Notes: generated from the sequence alone by a model not told the origin. A stretch of DNA of 64,000 nucleotides from an uncultured Eubacteriales bacterium (GCA_934454845.1 CAKSGV010000001.1:111613-175612), one strand, 5' to 3'. Counted from the stretch's first letter, positions 18,727 through 27,801 are shown. A program made the numbers and translations.

Positions 18727-19791
18727 ATGTTTGAAAAGCTGTCTGCAGTTGAAAGCAGATATGAGCAGCTGTGTGAAAGGATAGCGCAGCCGGAAATTGC
18801 AGCGAATGTTTCCGAGTTCACAGAGCTTATGAAGGAGCAAAGTTCGCTTGAGCCGATAGTCGAAAAATTCAGAGAATATAAAAAAGCAAAGAGCGATGAG
18901 GCTCAGGCTATGGAGATAATCGAAAGCGATAAGGAATTGAAAGAGCTTGCAAATGAAGAGCTTTCACTCACCCGAAAAAATATCGAAAAAATATCCGAAG
19001 AGCTTAAAATTCTTCTTTTGCCTAAGGACCCGAATGACGAGAAGAACATAATCGTCGAAATCAGAGCGGGAACGGGCGGCGAAGAAGCGGCGCTTTTTGC
19101 CGCGGCATTATTCAGGATGTACTCAATGTTTTCACAGTCAAAAGGTTTTAAAACCGAGATAACATCTTCAAATGAAACCGAGCTCGGCGGCTTTAAAGAA
19201 ATAAGCTTTATGATAGAGGGTAAAGGCGCTTATCAGAAATTCAAATATGAAAGCGGAACGCATAGAGTGCAAAGAGTTCCCGATACGGAAACTCAGGGAA
19301 GAATTCACACTTCGGCGGTAACTGTCGCCGTTATGCCGGAGGCTGACGAGGTCGAAGTGGATATAAACCCGGCCGACCTAAAGATCGATACCTACAGATC
19401 GTCAGGCGCCGGAGGCCAGCATATTAATAAAACTTCTTCTGCAATAAGAATTACCCATATTCCCACTAATACCGTGGTGGAATGTCAAGACGAGCGGAGT
19501 CAGTTTAAAAACCGCGAAAAGGCTATGCGAGTGCTTCGCGCCCGCCTTTTTGACGCGGCAAAGCTTGAGCACGACGAAGCTATTGCGGCGGATAGAAAGA
19601 ACCAGGTAGGCTCCGGTGACCGCAGTGAAAGAATAAGGACTTATAATTACCCTCAGGGCAGAGTGACCGATCACAGAATAGGACTAACACTTTATAAGCT
19701 CTTTTCCGTGCTTGACGGTGATCTTGACGAAATAATCGACGCCCTTACTACCTATTACCGCACCAAAGCGCTCGACGAACAGGAAACCTGA
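18727..19791 (+). CDS. prfA: Peptide chain release factor 1
   Basis: 354 aa, the usual length. The universally conserved GGQ tripeptide, which triggers peptidyl-tRNA hydrolysis, is in SSGAGGQHINKTSSAIRITH. The RF1-type codon recognition region and the motif NPADLKIDTYRSS precede it. It recognises UAA and UAG stop codons in the ribosomal A site. The gene is in an operon with DUF951, the tRNA t6A synthase and coaE. Confidence 0.97.
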   Translation: MFEKLSAVESRYEQLCERIAQPEIAANVSEFTELMKEQSSLEPIVEKFREYKKAKSDEAQAMEIIESDKELKELANEELSLTRKNIEKISEELKILLLPKDPNDEKNIIVEIRAGTGGEEAALFAAALFRMYSMFSQSKGFKTEITSSNETELGGFKEISFMIEGKGAYQKFKYESGTHRVQRVPDTETQGRIHTSAVTVAVMPEADEVEVDINPADLKIDTYRSSGAGGQHINKTSSAIRITHIPTNTVVECQDERSQFKNREKAMRVLRARLFDAAKLEHDEAIAADRKNQVGSGDRSERIRTYNYPQGRVTDHRIGLTLYKLFSVLDGDLDEIIDALTTYYRTKALDEQET

Positions 19792-19811
19792 TAAAAAAGG
19801 AAGTAATATTT

Positions 19812-20834
19812 TTGGAAACCTTAAAGATTGATATTTTAAGCGGCGATTACGAAAATAAGATAAGCAAAGCCGCCGAAATTTTAAAAAACGGCGGTATCGT
19901 TGCCATTCCCACCGAAACGGTTTACGGTCTTGCGGCGGACTGCACCAACGAAGAAGCTGTTAAGAATATCTTTAAAGCTAAGGGCAGACCGCAGGATAAC
20001 CCCCTTATCGTACATATAAGCGATGTAAAAACGCTTGAATTTGCAGCAAAGGATATCCCGAAGTCCGCTTATTTATGTGCAGAGGCATTTTGGCCCGGAC
20101 CTTTTACCATGATTCTTAAAAGATCGGATAATATTCCGAAAAGTGTGAGTGCGGGACTTGATACGGTCGCAGTGAGAATGCCGTCTGATAAAACGGCGCG
20201 CGATATAATAAGAGAAAGTAAAACCCCTCTCGCCGCTCCCTCGGCAAATCTTTCGGGCGCGCCCAGCCCCACCTCGGCTCAATATGTTATAAGCGATCTC
20301 GGAGGAAAGATAGACGCGGTCGTCTGCGGAAAAGACTGCTCGGTCGGGGTAGAGTCAACCGTTATTACACTAGTCACAAACCCTCCGAAGCTTTTAAGAC
20401 CGGGGGCTGTGACTTTGGAACAGTTGAAAAAAGTCCTGCCCGATATCGAAGTCGATAAAGCGGTGCTTAATATGATAAAAAACGGAGAAAAAGTTTCCTC
20501 TCCGGGAATGAAATATAAGCATTACGCCCCTAAAACCTGTACATACCTCGTTGAGAGCGACTGTGATAAATTCGTTCAGTTCGTAAATAAAAAAGAAAAC
20601 TGCGCAGCACTTTGCTTTGAAGAGGATAAAAATCTTTTGAAAATTCCCTATTTGGTATACGGAACGAAGAAAGACGAAAGAACTCTTGCCAAAAATGTTT
20701 TCACAGCTCTTAGAAAAGCCGACGATTTTAAAGTCGAGGAACTCTATGTCCACGCACCGTCAAAATCAGGTGTGGGACTTGCGGTTTATAACAGACTTAT
20801 CCGCGCCGCCGCTTTTAAAACGGTGAAGCTATGA
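19812..20834 (+). CDS. sua5: L-threonylcarbamoyladenylate synthase (Sua5/YwlC type)
   Basis: 340 aa: a YrdC domain (about residues 1-205) plus the C-terminal Sua5 domain, so the long Sua5/YwlC form. Conserved YrdC features are GGIVAIPTETVYGLAADCTN, KGRPQDNPLIVHI, FWPGPFTMIL, RMPSDKTARDII and AAPSANLSGAPSPT. It makes threonylcarbamoyl-AMP from Thr, bicarbonate and ATP, the first step of t6A37 modification in ANN-decoding tRNAs. The start codon is TTG, chosen because AAGGAAG lies about 9 nt upstream; 20 nt after prfA. Confidence 0.95.
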   Translation: METLKIDILSGDYENKISKAAEILKNGGIVAIPTETVYGLAADCTNEEAVKNIFKAKGRPQDNPLIVHISDVKTLEFAAKDIPKSAYLCAEAFWPGPFTMILKRSDNIPKSVSAGLDTVAVRMPSDKTARDIIRESKTPLAAPSANLSGAPSPTSAQYVISDLGGKIDAVVCGKDCSVGVESTVITLVTNPPKLLRPGAVTLEQLKKVLPDIEVDKAVLNMIKNGEKVSSPGMKYKHYAPKTCTYLVESDCDKFVQFVNKKENCAALCFEEDKNLLKIPYLVYGTKKDERTLAKNVFTALRKADDFKVEELYVHAPSKSGVGLAVYNRLIRAAAFKTVKL

Positions 20835-21424
20835 AACTTATAATCGGTTTAACGGGTCCCACAGGATCCGGAAAAAGCACCGCCGCAAAAATAGCCGAAA
20901 GCTTAGGCTTTCAGGTTATCGATTGCGACCTTTGTGCAAGAGAAGCTGTAATAAAGGACAGCGGCGGATATTATGCCGTGATTTCTTCTTTCGGAGAAGA
21001 TATTCTTGATGAAAATAAAGAAATAGTAAGAAAGCGGTTAGCCAAAAAAGCTTTTTCTTCAAAAGCAAACACCGAGCTTTTAAACAGAACTCTTTTCCCG
21101 TTTATTATAAGAATAGTAAAAGAGAAGATAAACTCTGAATATGTGTTAATAGACGCTCCCACACTTTTTGAAAGCGGACTCGATTCTATCTGCAATAAAA
21201 CCGTGGCCGTGCTTTCAAAACAGGAGATACGGCTTAAGAGGATTCTTGCCCGTGATAACATATCTGAGTCTGACGCACTTCTGAGGATCGGCGCCGGGAA
21301 AAGTGACGAATACTATTTATCCAAAGCGGATACAATAATTTATAATGACGGAAAAACGGAAGAATTTTCAGAAAAATTCCGTGAATTTTTAAATAACTGC
21401 AGAAAGGAAAATGAAAATGTCTGA
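20831..21424 (+). CDS. coaE: Dephospho-CoA kinase
   Basis: 197 aa. Walker A GLTGPTGSGKSTAAK is at the N-terminus, followed by VIDCDLCAREAV and the conserved IDAPTLFESGLD. It phosphorylates the 3'-hydroxyl of dephospho-CoA, the last step of coenzyme A synthesis. The ATG overlaps the sua5 stop by 4 nt, and its own end overlaps the following aminopeptidase frame, so translation is coupled. Confidence 0.96.
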   Translation: MKLIIGLTGPTGSGKSTAAKIAESLGFQVIDCDLCAREAVIKDSGGYYAVISSFGEDILDENKEIVRKRLAKKAFSSKANTELLNRTLFPFIIRIVKEKINSEYVLIDAPTLFESGLDSICNKTVAVLSKQEIRLKRILARDNISESDALLRIGAGKSDEYYLSKADTIIYNDGKTEEFSEKFREFLNNCRKENENV

Positions 21425-22805
21425 ATTTAACGAACTTAAAGAAAAACTTTTTTTAAAACACGAAAACGGTCTTAAAAACATCACCGAAAAAGAGTGGAGC
21501 GACATCATCGCTTACTGCGAGGAATATAAAAAATTCTTAAATGCTTCAAAAACCGAGCGCGAAGCGGTCAAAAATGCCATAGCCGCGGCAAAAGAAAAAG
21601 GATTTAAAGAATTTTCAAGAAACGAAAAATACAATCCCGGTGATAAGGTTTATTTCAATAACAGGGGAAAGACAGTCGCTTTCGCAGTCATAGGAAAAGA
21701 AGATATCGAAAACGGAATAAATATCACCGCCGCACATATCGATTCTCCCCGTCTTGACCTTAAACCAAACCCTCTTTATGAAGAAATAGAGCTGGCTCTG
21801 TTTAAAACGCATTATTACGGCGGAATAAGAAAGTATCAGTGGCCGACCGTTCCTCTGGCACTTCACGGCGTGTTTGTCAAAAAAGACGGAAGTGTCGTTC
21901 CGGTAAATATCGGCGAAGATGATAACGATCCTAAATTTGTTGTAAACGATCTTCTTCCACACCTCGCCTCCGAGCAGAATAAGCGTTCTCTTCCGGAAGG
22001 CATTAAAGGCGAAGAATTAAATGTTTTGATCGGCAGCCGCCCGTTTAAAGACGACGAGGGCAGCGAGCTTGTTAAGCTTAATATTTTAAAGATATTAAAT
22101 GAAAAATACGGCATTACGGAAGACGACTTCCTTTCGGCCGAGCTTGAAATAGTTCCCGCAACAAAGGCCTGCGACTTAGGCTTTGACCGTTCAATGGTAG
22201 GATCTTACGGTCAAGACGACAGAGTTTGCGCTTACCCCGCTCTCACCGCCGTTTTAAATGTCGAAGATCCGAAAAAAACCGCACTTGCCATTTTAACAGA
22301 TAAGGAAGAGATAGGCTCCGAGGGCAACACCGGCCTTAATTCCGATTTCTTAAGATATGTTATAGGCGATCTATGCTATGTGTCGGGCGGCGATCCTACA
22401 GTCGCATTAAGGCACTCGCGCTGCCTTTCTGCCGATGTTAACGCAGGAACTGACCCGACTTTCCAGGATGTTATGGAAAAGAGAAACGCATCTTTCCTCA
22501 ATTACGGCGTTGTTGTCACTAAATACACAGGCGCCAGAGGGAAAAGCGATACTAACGACGCCTCGGCAGAATATGTAGCGCAGATCCGTTCTATGCTCGA
22601 TAATGCCGGCATAAAATGGCAGATAGGCGAACTTGGCAAGGTGGATATCGGCGGAGGCGGAACAGTCGCTAAATATATCGCCGATATGGGGGTTGACGTT
22701 ATAGACTTAGGTGTTCCCGTGCTTTCTATGCACGCGCCTTTTGAAACCACTGCTAAGTTCGATATATATATGTGCTTTAAAGCAATGTATGAATTTATGA
22801 AATAA
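21417..22805 (+). CDS. M18 family zinc aminopeptidase
   Basis: 462 aa from the chosen start; an in-frame ATG two codons upstream (21411) is only 2 nt from the AAAGGA site, so 21417 is preferred. M18 signatures are ITAAHIDSPRLDLKPNPLYE (metal His and Asp), TDKEEIGSEGNTG (catalytic Glu and metal Glu), and the C-terminal VLSMHAPFETTAKFD with the last metal His. This is the clostridial aminopeptidase 1 subgroup, which removes N-terminal residues from peptides in the cytoplasm. It is the last gene of the prfA operon. Confidence 0.92.
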   Translation: MSEFNELKEKLFLKHENGLKNITEKEWSDIIAYCEEYKKFLNASKTEREAVKNAIAAAKEKGFKEFSRNEKYNPGDKVYFNNRGKTVAFAVIGKEDIENGINITAAHIDSPRLDLKPNPLYEEIELALFKTHYYGGIRKYQWPTVPLALHGVFVKKDGSVVPVNIGEDDNDPKFVVNDLLPHLASEQNKRSLPEGIKGEELNVLIGSRPFKDDEGSELVKLNILKILNEKYGITEDDFLSAELEIVPATKACDLGFDRSMVGSYGQDDRVCAYPALTAVLNVEDPKKTALAILTDKEEIGSEGNTGLNSDFLRYVIGDLCYVSGGDPTVALRHSRCLSADVNAGTDPTFQDVMEKRNASFLNYGVVVTKYTGARGKSDTNDASAEYVAQIRSMLDNAGIKWQIGELGKVDIGGGGTVAKYIADMGVDVIDLGVPVLSMHAPFETTAKFDIYMCFKAMYEFMK

Positions 22806-22810
22806 AATAA

Positions 22811-22832
22811 AGGCAGGAAATTACCTGCCTTA
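22811..22832 (+). terminator. Hairpin after the M18 aminopeptidase
   Basis: A perfect 8-bp stem (AAGGCAGG / CCTGCCTT) with a 6-nt loop lies 5 nt after the aminopeptidase stop. No T-run follows, so termination may be partial and the MBOAT gene, starting 17 nt later, may be expressed by read-through. Confidence 0.5.
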
Positions 22833-22849
22833 CATAGCGGTGTATAAGT

Positions 22850-24301
22850 TTGGTATTTTCAAGTCTTCTGTTTATCTTTTTCTTTCTTCCGCTCAATCTC
22901 TTAACTTACAGTATTGCCGGAAGTATTAAAGCAAAAAATATTGTAATGCTGGTTTTCTCGCTGATTTTTTATGCCTGCGGAGAACCGGTCTATGTTCTGC
23001 TGCTTGTTTTTATGACACTTGCGGATTATTTCTGCGCAAATTATATTGATAAGCAGGAATTTAAAAGCATAAAAGCCAAATGCGGCGTAACTGCTATGCT
23101 CGTTATAAATTTAGGGTTGCTCGCCGTGTTTAAATACGGCTCTTTCCTGCTTTCTAACCTCAAATTTTTAACAGGTTTTCCTAAAACCGTTCCGAGTATA
23201 ATTTTGCCTATCGGAATTTCATTTTATACTTTTCAGCTTATATCCTATGTTGTGGATGTTTACAGAAAAGAAGTCCCCGCACAAAGAAATTTTGCAAAAC
23301 TGCTTTTGTATGTCAGCCTGTTTCATCAGTGTATTGCAGGCCCTATCGTCAGATATAAGGATATTAACGAGCAGCTTGAAAACCGCAAGATATCAAAGCT
23401 TGAAGTAGCCGACGGAATAAGAAGATTTACTTATGGACTCGCAAAAAAAGCTGTCCTCGCCAATGCCTGCAGCGCTCTGTGCGACGCTCTGCTCGGCACC
23501 GCCGTCACAGGTAAAGCCGCTGTAAATATAGGCAAGCAAACCAGTATCTTAGGGCTTTGGGTAGGTGTTTTTGCCTATGCTCTTCAGATCTATCTCGATT
23601 TTTCCGCTTATTCCGATATGGCTATCGGAATGGGCAAAATGATAGGCTTTAAATATAGGGAAAATTTCAATTATCCTTATATCTCAAAAAGCGTTACCGA
23701 GTTCTGGCGAAGATGGCATATCTCTTTAGGCTCGTTTTTCAGAGATTATGTTTATATCCCCTTAGGGGGCAATCGCAAGGGGGCTCTTAAAACTGCCTTT
23801 AATCTGCTCACCGTCTGGTTTTTAACAGGTCTTTGGCACGGCGCCTCCTGGAACTATGTTCTTTGGGGACTTTACTTCTTCGTGTTTATTCTGATCGAAA
23901 AAATATTCCTTTTAAAACCGCTCGAAAAAAGCAAGGTGGTTTCTCATATCTATCTTTGCCTTGTTATTCTTTTCGGCTGGGTGCTTTTCAGATTCAGAAA
24001 TTTAACCGCTGTATTAAATGTTTTAAAGGGTATGTTCGGCACTTATTCCAATAAATTTTTCGATTTTGAAACTCTTACATATATCGGGCAGTATGCTTTT
24101 ATAATCATATTTTCTGCCGCCGCCTGCACTCCGCTTTTTAAAAATCTCAACAGTAAAATCTTTGATAAAGCTTTCGAAAAGCCGACGCTTAAACCTATTT
24201 ATTTTATTGCGAGAATTCTTCTGCCTTTCGCATTGCTCTTCATTTCCGTGGCGGCGCTTGCGGGCGACTCGTATAATCCGTTTATCTATTTTCAATTTTA
24301 A
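22850..24301 (+). CDS. MBOAT family O-acyltransferase (AlgI/DltB-like)
   Basis: 483 aa, multispanning. The catalytic MBOAT histidine is in LTGLWHGASWNYVLWG; other family features are LPIGISFYTFQLISYVVDVY, SLFHQCIAGPIVRY and DFSAYSDMAIGMGKMIGF, NFNYPYISKSVTEFWRRWH. It transfers an acyl group, usually acetyl, across the membrane to a surface polysaccharide. The TTG start gives the standard N-terminus MVFSSLLFIFFFLPL; the ribosome site is weak. It is paired with a DHHW protein 19 nt downstream, the usual acylation module. Confidence 0.9.
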   Translation: MVFSSLLFIFFFLPLNLLTYSIAGSIKAKNIVMLVFSLIFYACGEPVYVLLLVFMTLADYFCANYIDKQEFKSIKAKCGVTAMLVINLGLLAVFKYGSFLLSNLKFLTGFPKTVPSIILPIGISFYTFQLISYVVDVYRKEVPAQRNFAKLLLYVSLFHQCIAGPIVRYKDINEQLENRKISKLEVADGIRRFTYGLAKKAVLANACSALCDALLGTAVTGKAAVNIGKQTSILGLWVGVFAYALQIYLDFSAYSDMAIGMGKMIGFKYRENFNYPYISKSVTEFWRRWHISLGSFFRDYVYIPLGGNRKGALKTAFNLLTVWFLTGLWHGASWNYVLWGLYFFVFILIEKIFLLKPLEKSKVVSHIYLCLVILFGWVLFRFRNLTAVLNVLKGMFGTYSNKFFDFETLTYIGQYAFIIIFSAAACTPLFKNLNSKIFDKAFEKPTLKPIYFIARILLPFALLFISVAALAGDSYNPFIYFQF

Positions 24302-24320
24302 ATAAAAAGAGGAGAGCCAT

Positions 24321-25673
24321 TTGGAAAATTCCGAAAATAAAAAGAATGAAATTAAAAAGCTTAGATTTAATCAGGCTATCGATTTTAATTTAAACCGCGT
24401 GTTTTTCCTCGCGCTTTTTTGTGTTGCAGTAATAGCACTCGTTCCGTCGCTGAGGCCTAAAAAATCGGAAACAGAAAAAAGAGAGCTCGCTAAATTCCCG
24501 AAGTTTTCTTTTTCTTCCCTGTTTTCTGGCGATTATTTCGATAATATCAGCCTTTGGTATTCGGATACTTTCCCCGGCCGCGATACGCTTGTTAAAATTA
24601 ACGGGTTTATGACAGGCTCTTTCGGTAAAACCTCCGTGCAAATCCACGGAAAAGTCGAAAAATCCGACGATATACCCGACAAGAATAATAAATCCTCCGA
24701 TAAAAAAGCCGATAACTCCTCTTCAAAACCTCAAACCTCCGAGCCGACAGTTCCCCCTGCCAAATCAGTCGAAAATTTAGGGGCAATCCTGCTTATTGAT
24801 AATTCGGCTTATGAATATTATAATTTCAATCAGGGCATAGCCGAAAGATATAACGCCTGCGTAAACCGCGCGGCGGATTCCCTTTCAAATATCTCAAATC
24901 TCTACGATATTATCGTTCCTACCGCGATCGGTATCACCGCCCCTGACGATGTTATCGCAAATATAAACTCTTCAAATCAGAAAAAAGCTATAGATTACTT
25001 TTATTCCTGTATGGGCGATAATGTTAAAAAGATAGACGCTTATTCGGCGCTCCGCTCTCATAGAAACGAATATCTTTATTTCCGCACCGACCACCACTGG
25101 ACAGCTCTCGGCGCTTATTATACTTATGACGCGCTGATGAAAGCAAAAGGTGTAACTCCCGCTCCCCTTTCGGCTTTCACCGAAAAGAAGTTTGAGGGAT
25201 TTTTGGGTACTTTTTATGCGCAGTCAGGCAAACTTCCTCAGCTTGCCGCAACTCCCGATACCGTGTTTGCCTACGAGCCGAAGCAGGTCACTCAAATGAC
25301 CACAAAATCGGAAAACGGCGCCGAAACACAAAGACCTATCATCGGTAATGCCGATAATATGGGGCCGAGCAGTAAGTATCTCGCTTTTATCGGAGGCGAT
25401 CAGCCTTTCGGTATCATAGAAAATCCCGAAATTGCGGATAATTCTGCCTGCATAGTCGTTAAAGAGTCGTTCGGTAATGCTTTTGTGCCTTTCTTAACGC
25501 AAAACTATCATAAGGTCTATGTGGTCGATTATAGGTATTTTTCAAAAATCGACCAAAGAAAGCTATCTCAGCTTGCCGCCGACACATGGGCAAAGGATGT
25601 AATATTTATAAATAATATTTCAGCCACTCGCAACTCGGCGCTTGTCGACCTGATCGGGAATTTAGTAGGATAA
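24321..25673 (+). CDS. DHHW family protein, AlgJ/AlgX-like acyltransferase partner
   Basis: 450 aa. One membrane helix near the N-terminus (about residues 27-46) precedes a Ser/Lys/Pro-rich low-complexity linker and an extracellular SGNH-like domain. The name-giving motif is RTDHHWTALGAYYTYDAL; the C-terminal part has KESFGNAFVPFLTQNY, likely with the nucleophile Ser. The family takes acyl groups delivered by MBOAT proteins and places them on polysaccharide. The start is TTG with GGAGAG 5 nt upstream. Confidence 0.88.
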   Translation: MENSENKKNEIKKLRFNQAIDFNLNRVFFLALFCVAVIALVPSLRPKKSETEKRELAKFPKFSFSSLFSGDYFDNISLWYSDTFPGRDTLVKINGFMTGSFGKTSVQIHGKVEKSDDIPDKNNKSSDKKADNSSSKPQTSEPTVPPAKSVENLGAILLIDNSAYEYYNFNQGIAERYNACVNRAADSLSNISNLYDIIVPTAIGITAPDDVIANINSSNQKKAIDYFYSCMGDNVKKIDAYSALRSHRNEYLYFRTDHHWTALGAYYTYDALMKAKGVTPAPLSAFTEKKFEGFLGTFYAQSGKLPQLAATPDTVFAYEPKQVTQMTTKSENGAETQRPIIGNADNMGPSSKYLAFIGGDQPFGIIENPEIADNSACIVVKESFGNAFVPFLTQNYHKVYVVDYRYFSKIDQRKLSQLAADTWAKDVIFINNISATRNSALVDLIGNLVG

Positions 25674-25745
25674 AACTTTTAAAGAGAAATGCTTTCAGCG
25701 CTTATCTCTCCTTGATTTTACAACCGCATTTTATAATATATTTAC

Positions 25746-25774
25746 TTGACTTTTCGATCTTTTTAAACTATAAT
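25746..25774 (+). promoter_or_regulatory. Promoter of the split tRNA-Ser
   Basis: TTGACT (25746-25751), 17-nt spacer, TATAAT (25769-25774), 36 nt upstream of the first tRNA base. A near-consensus promoter of its own shows that the half gene at 25810 was the native chromosomal tRNA gene. Confidence 0.85.
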
Positions 25775-25809
25775 AATTCTTGCCGTTTAAATTTACGGCA
25801 GTTATAAAC

Positions 25810-25850
25810 GGAGGGTTATCGAAGTGGTCATAACGGGGCTGACTCGAAAT
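25810..25850 (+). pseudogene. 5' half of chromosomal tRNA-Ser(CGA), split by element 1 (attL)
   Basis: The 41 nt run from acceptor strand GGAGGGT through the D-arm and into the anticodon loop (anticodon CGA in GACTCGAAAT, 25841-25850). The sequence then departs into GTTTGGAAAC with no 3' half. The missing 3' half, ending in the complementary ACCCTCC plus GCCA, is found at 43719-43770. Joining 25810-25850 to 43719-43770 gives a 93-nt tRNA with a perfect 7-bp acceptor stem and a long class II variable arm. The core GACTCGAAAT is the attachment sequence. Confidence 0.9.
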
Positions 25851-25991
25851 GTTTGGAAACTTTGGTAGTTTCGTCCGCCGGAAATGCCCGTAATATAAGG
25901 CTTTTCGGGAGTTCAAGTTCTATAATTTAATATCGTTCTTGCGTGTTTTTCTTGCATTTTTCCAAATGCTCGATTAACATTAAAGATACAT
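25851..25991. other. Element 1 left end, with integrase arm-type repeats and tRNA promoter
   Basis: Non-coding. AAGGCTTTTCGG (25897-25908) also occurs at 26230-26241 and, inverted, at the right end (43620). TTCTTGC at 25936 and 25949 matches repeats near the right end and near the integrase, as expected for integrase arm sites. TTGCAT (25952-25957), 17-nt spacer, TAACAT (25975-25980) is a plausible promoter for the complete tRNA at 25992. Confidence 0.55.
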
Positions 25992-26080
25992 GGAGAGGTA
26001 TCGAAGTGGTCATAACGGGGCTGACTCGAAATCAGTTTGCGAGCAATCGCACATGGGTTCGAATCCCATCCTCTCCGCCA
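25992..26080 (+). tRNA. Complete tRNA-Ser(CGA) carried just inside element 1
   Basis: 89 nt with encoded CCA. Acceptor GGAGAGG pairs with CCTCTCC; anticodon loop CTCGAAA gives anticodon CGA (reads UCG); the class II variable arm has the stem TGCGA / TCGCA; the T-arm is ATGGG-TTCGAAT-CCCAT. From base 8 to the anticodon loop it is identical to the split tRNA (34 nt), but the acceptor and variable arm differ. It is the only intact tRNA-Ser(CGA) in the window. Confidence 0.95.
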
Positions 26081-26116
26081 AAAAGTCCAGTAAACTCAAG
26101 GGTTTTCTGGACTTTT
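26081..26116 (+). terminator. Terminator of the complete tRNA-Ser
   Basis: A 10-bp stem (AAAAGTCCAG at 26081-26090 / CTGGACTTTT at 26107-26116) directly follows the CCA end and precedes CCTTTTTC. Confidence 0.8.
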
Positions 26117-26210
26117 CCTTTTTCTCGGCAAGGTGTTGATCTTGCGAAAAATGCGGGAAATCCAGCTCTTTTTCGGCTGTTTTTTGCACGTTTGTTAGAA
26201 CCGGCAATGC

Positions 26211-26241
26211 CCGAAAAGCCTTATATATCAAGGCTTTTCGG
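26211..26241. repeat. Perfect 12-bp inverted repeat beside the integrase gene
   Basis: CCGAAAAGCCTT (26211-26222) and AAGGCTTTTCGG (26230-26241), 7-nt loop, 31 nt after the integrase stop. Single arms recur at 25897 and 43620, that is at both element ends, so this is more than a terminator; it may be an integrase or accessory-factor site. Confidence 0.7.
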
Positions 26242-26272
26242 GGTTGCCTTGATTTTTTTGCAAGAACTGTGC

Positions 26273-27457
26273 TTACCAGCCCTGACTTTTGGTGTCCGGA
26301 AGCGCAAGAACATTGTCCATAACGTTCGCGGAAGTGATCTTTGATTTGTAGTCCAGATGACTGTAAATATTCGCCGTCGTGCTGATATCACTGTGACCGA
26401 GCCATTCCTGTATCTGCTTCATCGGAACATCGTTTGCAAGAAGTAAGGATGCGCAGCTGTGTCTGAGGTCATGGAATCGAATATGTCGCAGACCGTTTCT
26501 CCTCAGAATTTTGCTGAAGTTCTCTGTTACCGCGTTGGGATTGAAGATCGTTCCCATAGCGTCAACAAAGATATAACCGTCGTAGTCGTAGCTATAACAG
26601 TTTCCGCAGACGCGCTTATTTTCCTTCTGCTGCTCTTTCAGTTCCAGAAGTTTTTCTCTGAAATGTCCTACCAACGGAAGCGAACGTAAGCTTGATTTTG
26701 TTTTGGCGCGGTCCTCGCTGATGATCACAGATTTGCCGTCCACCTCCGCTTCGGTTACAATATGCCTGATGGTGATGGTATTGCGCTCAAAGTCAATCGC
26801 ATCCCATTTCAGGCCGAGAGCTTCACTTCGCCTCAGCCCGTAAAAAGCGGTCATCTGAATCAGCAAGGAATAGGGATGATCTTTCGTCACTTCAAAAAGT
26901 TTCTCCAGCTCATCCAACCGGTAGTAATCGGCGATATATTTCTGCTTTTTCGGGCGTTCCACCTTATCGGCGGGATTAAACGGAATGAGATCCATCTTTA
27001 CGGCATATTTCAGAGCTTTGTGAATATTTGCGTGTTCGTGGATCACCGTGCTGGCGGAAACAGATTTCAACTCATACAGATAAAAGCTCTGAATATGCTT
27101 GGCCTGAATGGAACCGAGTGTGAGACCCGTATCACGAAAATACGGTACAATCTTTTTCTTGACCATCTGTGTGTAAGAAGAAAAAGTAGTTTTTTCCACG
27201 GAGCCGCGAATAATCTCAAGCCACATTTCCATATAGTCGGCAAACAGCATATCCGCAGAGAGATGCCCGTTACCGCTGCTGACCGGCGGCACATAGGTCT
27301 GCCGTGTTTCTATCAGCATTTTCTCAGCTCGTTTTTTGTTTCCCTTCACGGGAAGTCCTGTCGGGATCCACGGCTGCTTTCGTTTGCCGTCGGAATCCGT
27401 ATAACTCAGGACCATATAGTAATAGTCGTTTTTCATTTGCAGGTGTCCTGCTATCAT
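26273..27457 (-). CDS. Tyrosine recombinase integrase of element 1
   Basis: 394 aa. An N-terminal arm-binding domain (about residues 1-60) and a SAM-like core-binding domain precede the catalytic domain with Arg in YGLRRSEALGL, HxxR in FHDLRHSCASLL, His in WLGHSDISTTANIY and the following Tyr nucleophile. The Tn916-like class inserts and excises genetic elements. The start at 27457 is chosen over 27496 because GGAGGTAAAG lies 3-8 nt before it. The gene is next to the left attachment region; its target is inferred to be the tRNA-Ser anticodon loop (core GACTCGAAAT). Confidence 0.92.
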   Translation of the reverse strand: MIAGHLQMKNDYYYMVLSYTDSDGKRKQPWIPTGLPVKGNKKRAEKMLIETRQTYVPPVSSGNGHLSADMLFADYMEMWLEIIRGSVEKTTFSSYTQMVKKKIVPYFRDTGLTLGSIQAKHIQSFYLYELKSVSASTVIHEHANIHKALKYAVKMDLIPFNPADKVERPKKQKYIADYYRLDELEKLFEVTKDHPYSLLIQMTAFYGLRRSEALGLKWDAIDFERNTITIRHIVTEAEVDGKSVIISEDRAKTKSSLRSLPLVGHFREKLLELKEQQKENKRVCGNCYSYDYDGYIFVDAMGTIFNPNAVTENFSKILRRNGLRHIRFHDLRHSCASLLLANDVPMKQIQEWLGHSDISTTANIYSHLDYKSKITSANVMDNVLALPDTKSQGW

Positions 27458-27570
27458 AATCTTTACCTCCTTTGTCGATAGCAAAAGAACGGGCACCCTT
27501 TCGGACCGTAATCATTATACGGCCTACTCGAATGCCCGTCCAATGTGCCATTTCAGTTCAAATCAGAATT

Positions 27571-27801
27571 TTACGCTGCCGGTCCGGAATTACCCGCCGA
27601 AAGTGCGTAATTGATCACGTTGACTTTCGGAACGCGGTATGCGTTGCCGATCTTGATACCGGGAATATATCTGTCGTTGATGAGCGAATAGGCCAGGTGA
27701 CGACTGATATTCAGCATGCTCTGCACCTGCGCCACGTTTACAATATCGGGATAATCAGTAAACATCACCTCGTACATCGTCTGAATCTCGGCCTTAGTCA
27801 T
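27571..27801 (-). CDS. Small HTH protein, likely excisionase or repressor
   Basis: 76 aa from the start MTKAEIQTMYEVMF, which has GGGGGTGG just upstream. VNVAQVQSMLNISRHLAYSL and PGIKIGNAYRVPKVNVINYA are the pattern of MerR-like/excisionase winged-helix proteins that recruit or bend DNA for integrase. Its place just upstream of the integrase fits Xis. The start lies inside the end of the preceding gene (8-nt overlap). Confidence 0.75.
   Translation of the reverse strand: MTKAEIQTMYEVMFTDYPDIVNVAQVQSMLNISRHLAYSLINDRYIPGIKIGNAYRVPKVNVINYALSAGNSGPAA

Noticed and set aside
26023..26032. Using the core inside the complete tRNA-Ser as the partner of the right attachment site
   Set aside because: Recombination of 26023-26032 with 43709-43718 would join acceptor GGAGAGG to ACCCTCC, which do not pair well, whereas 25841-25850 with 43709-43718 gives a perfect stem.
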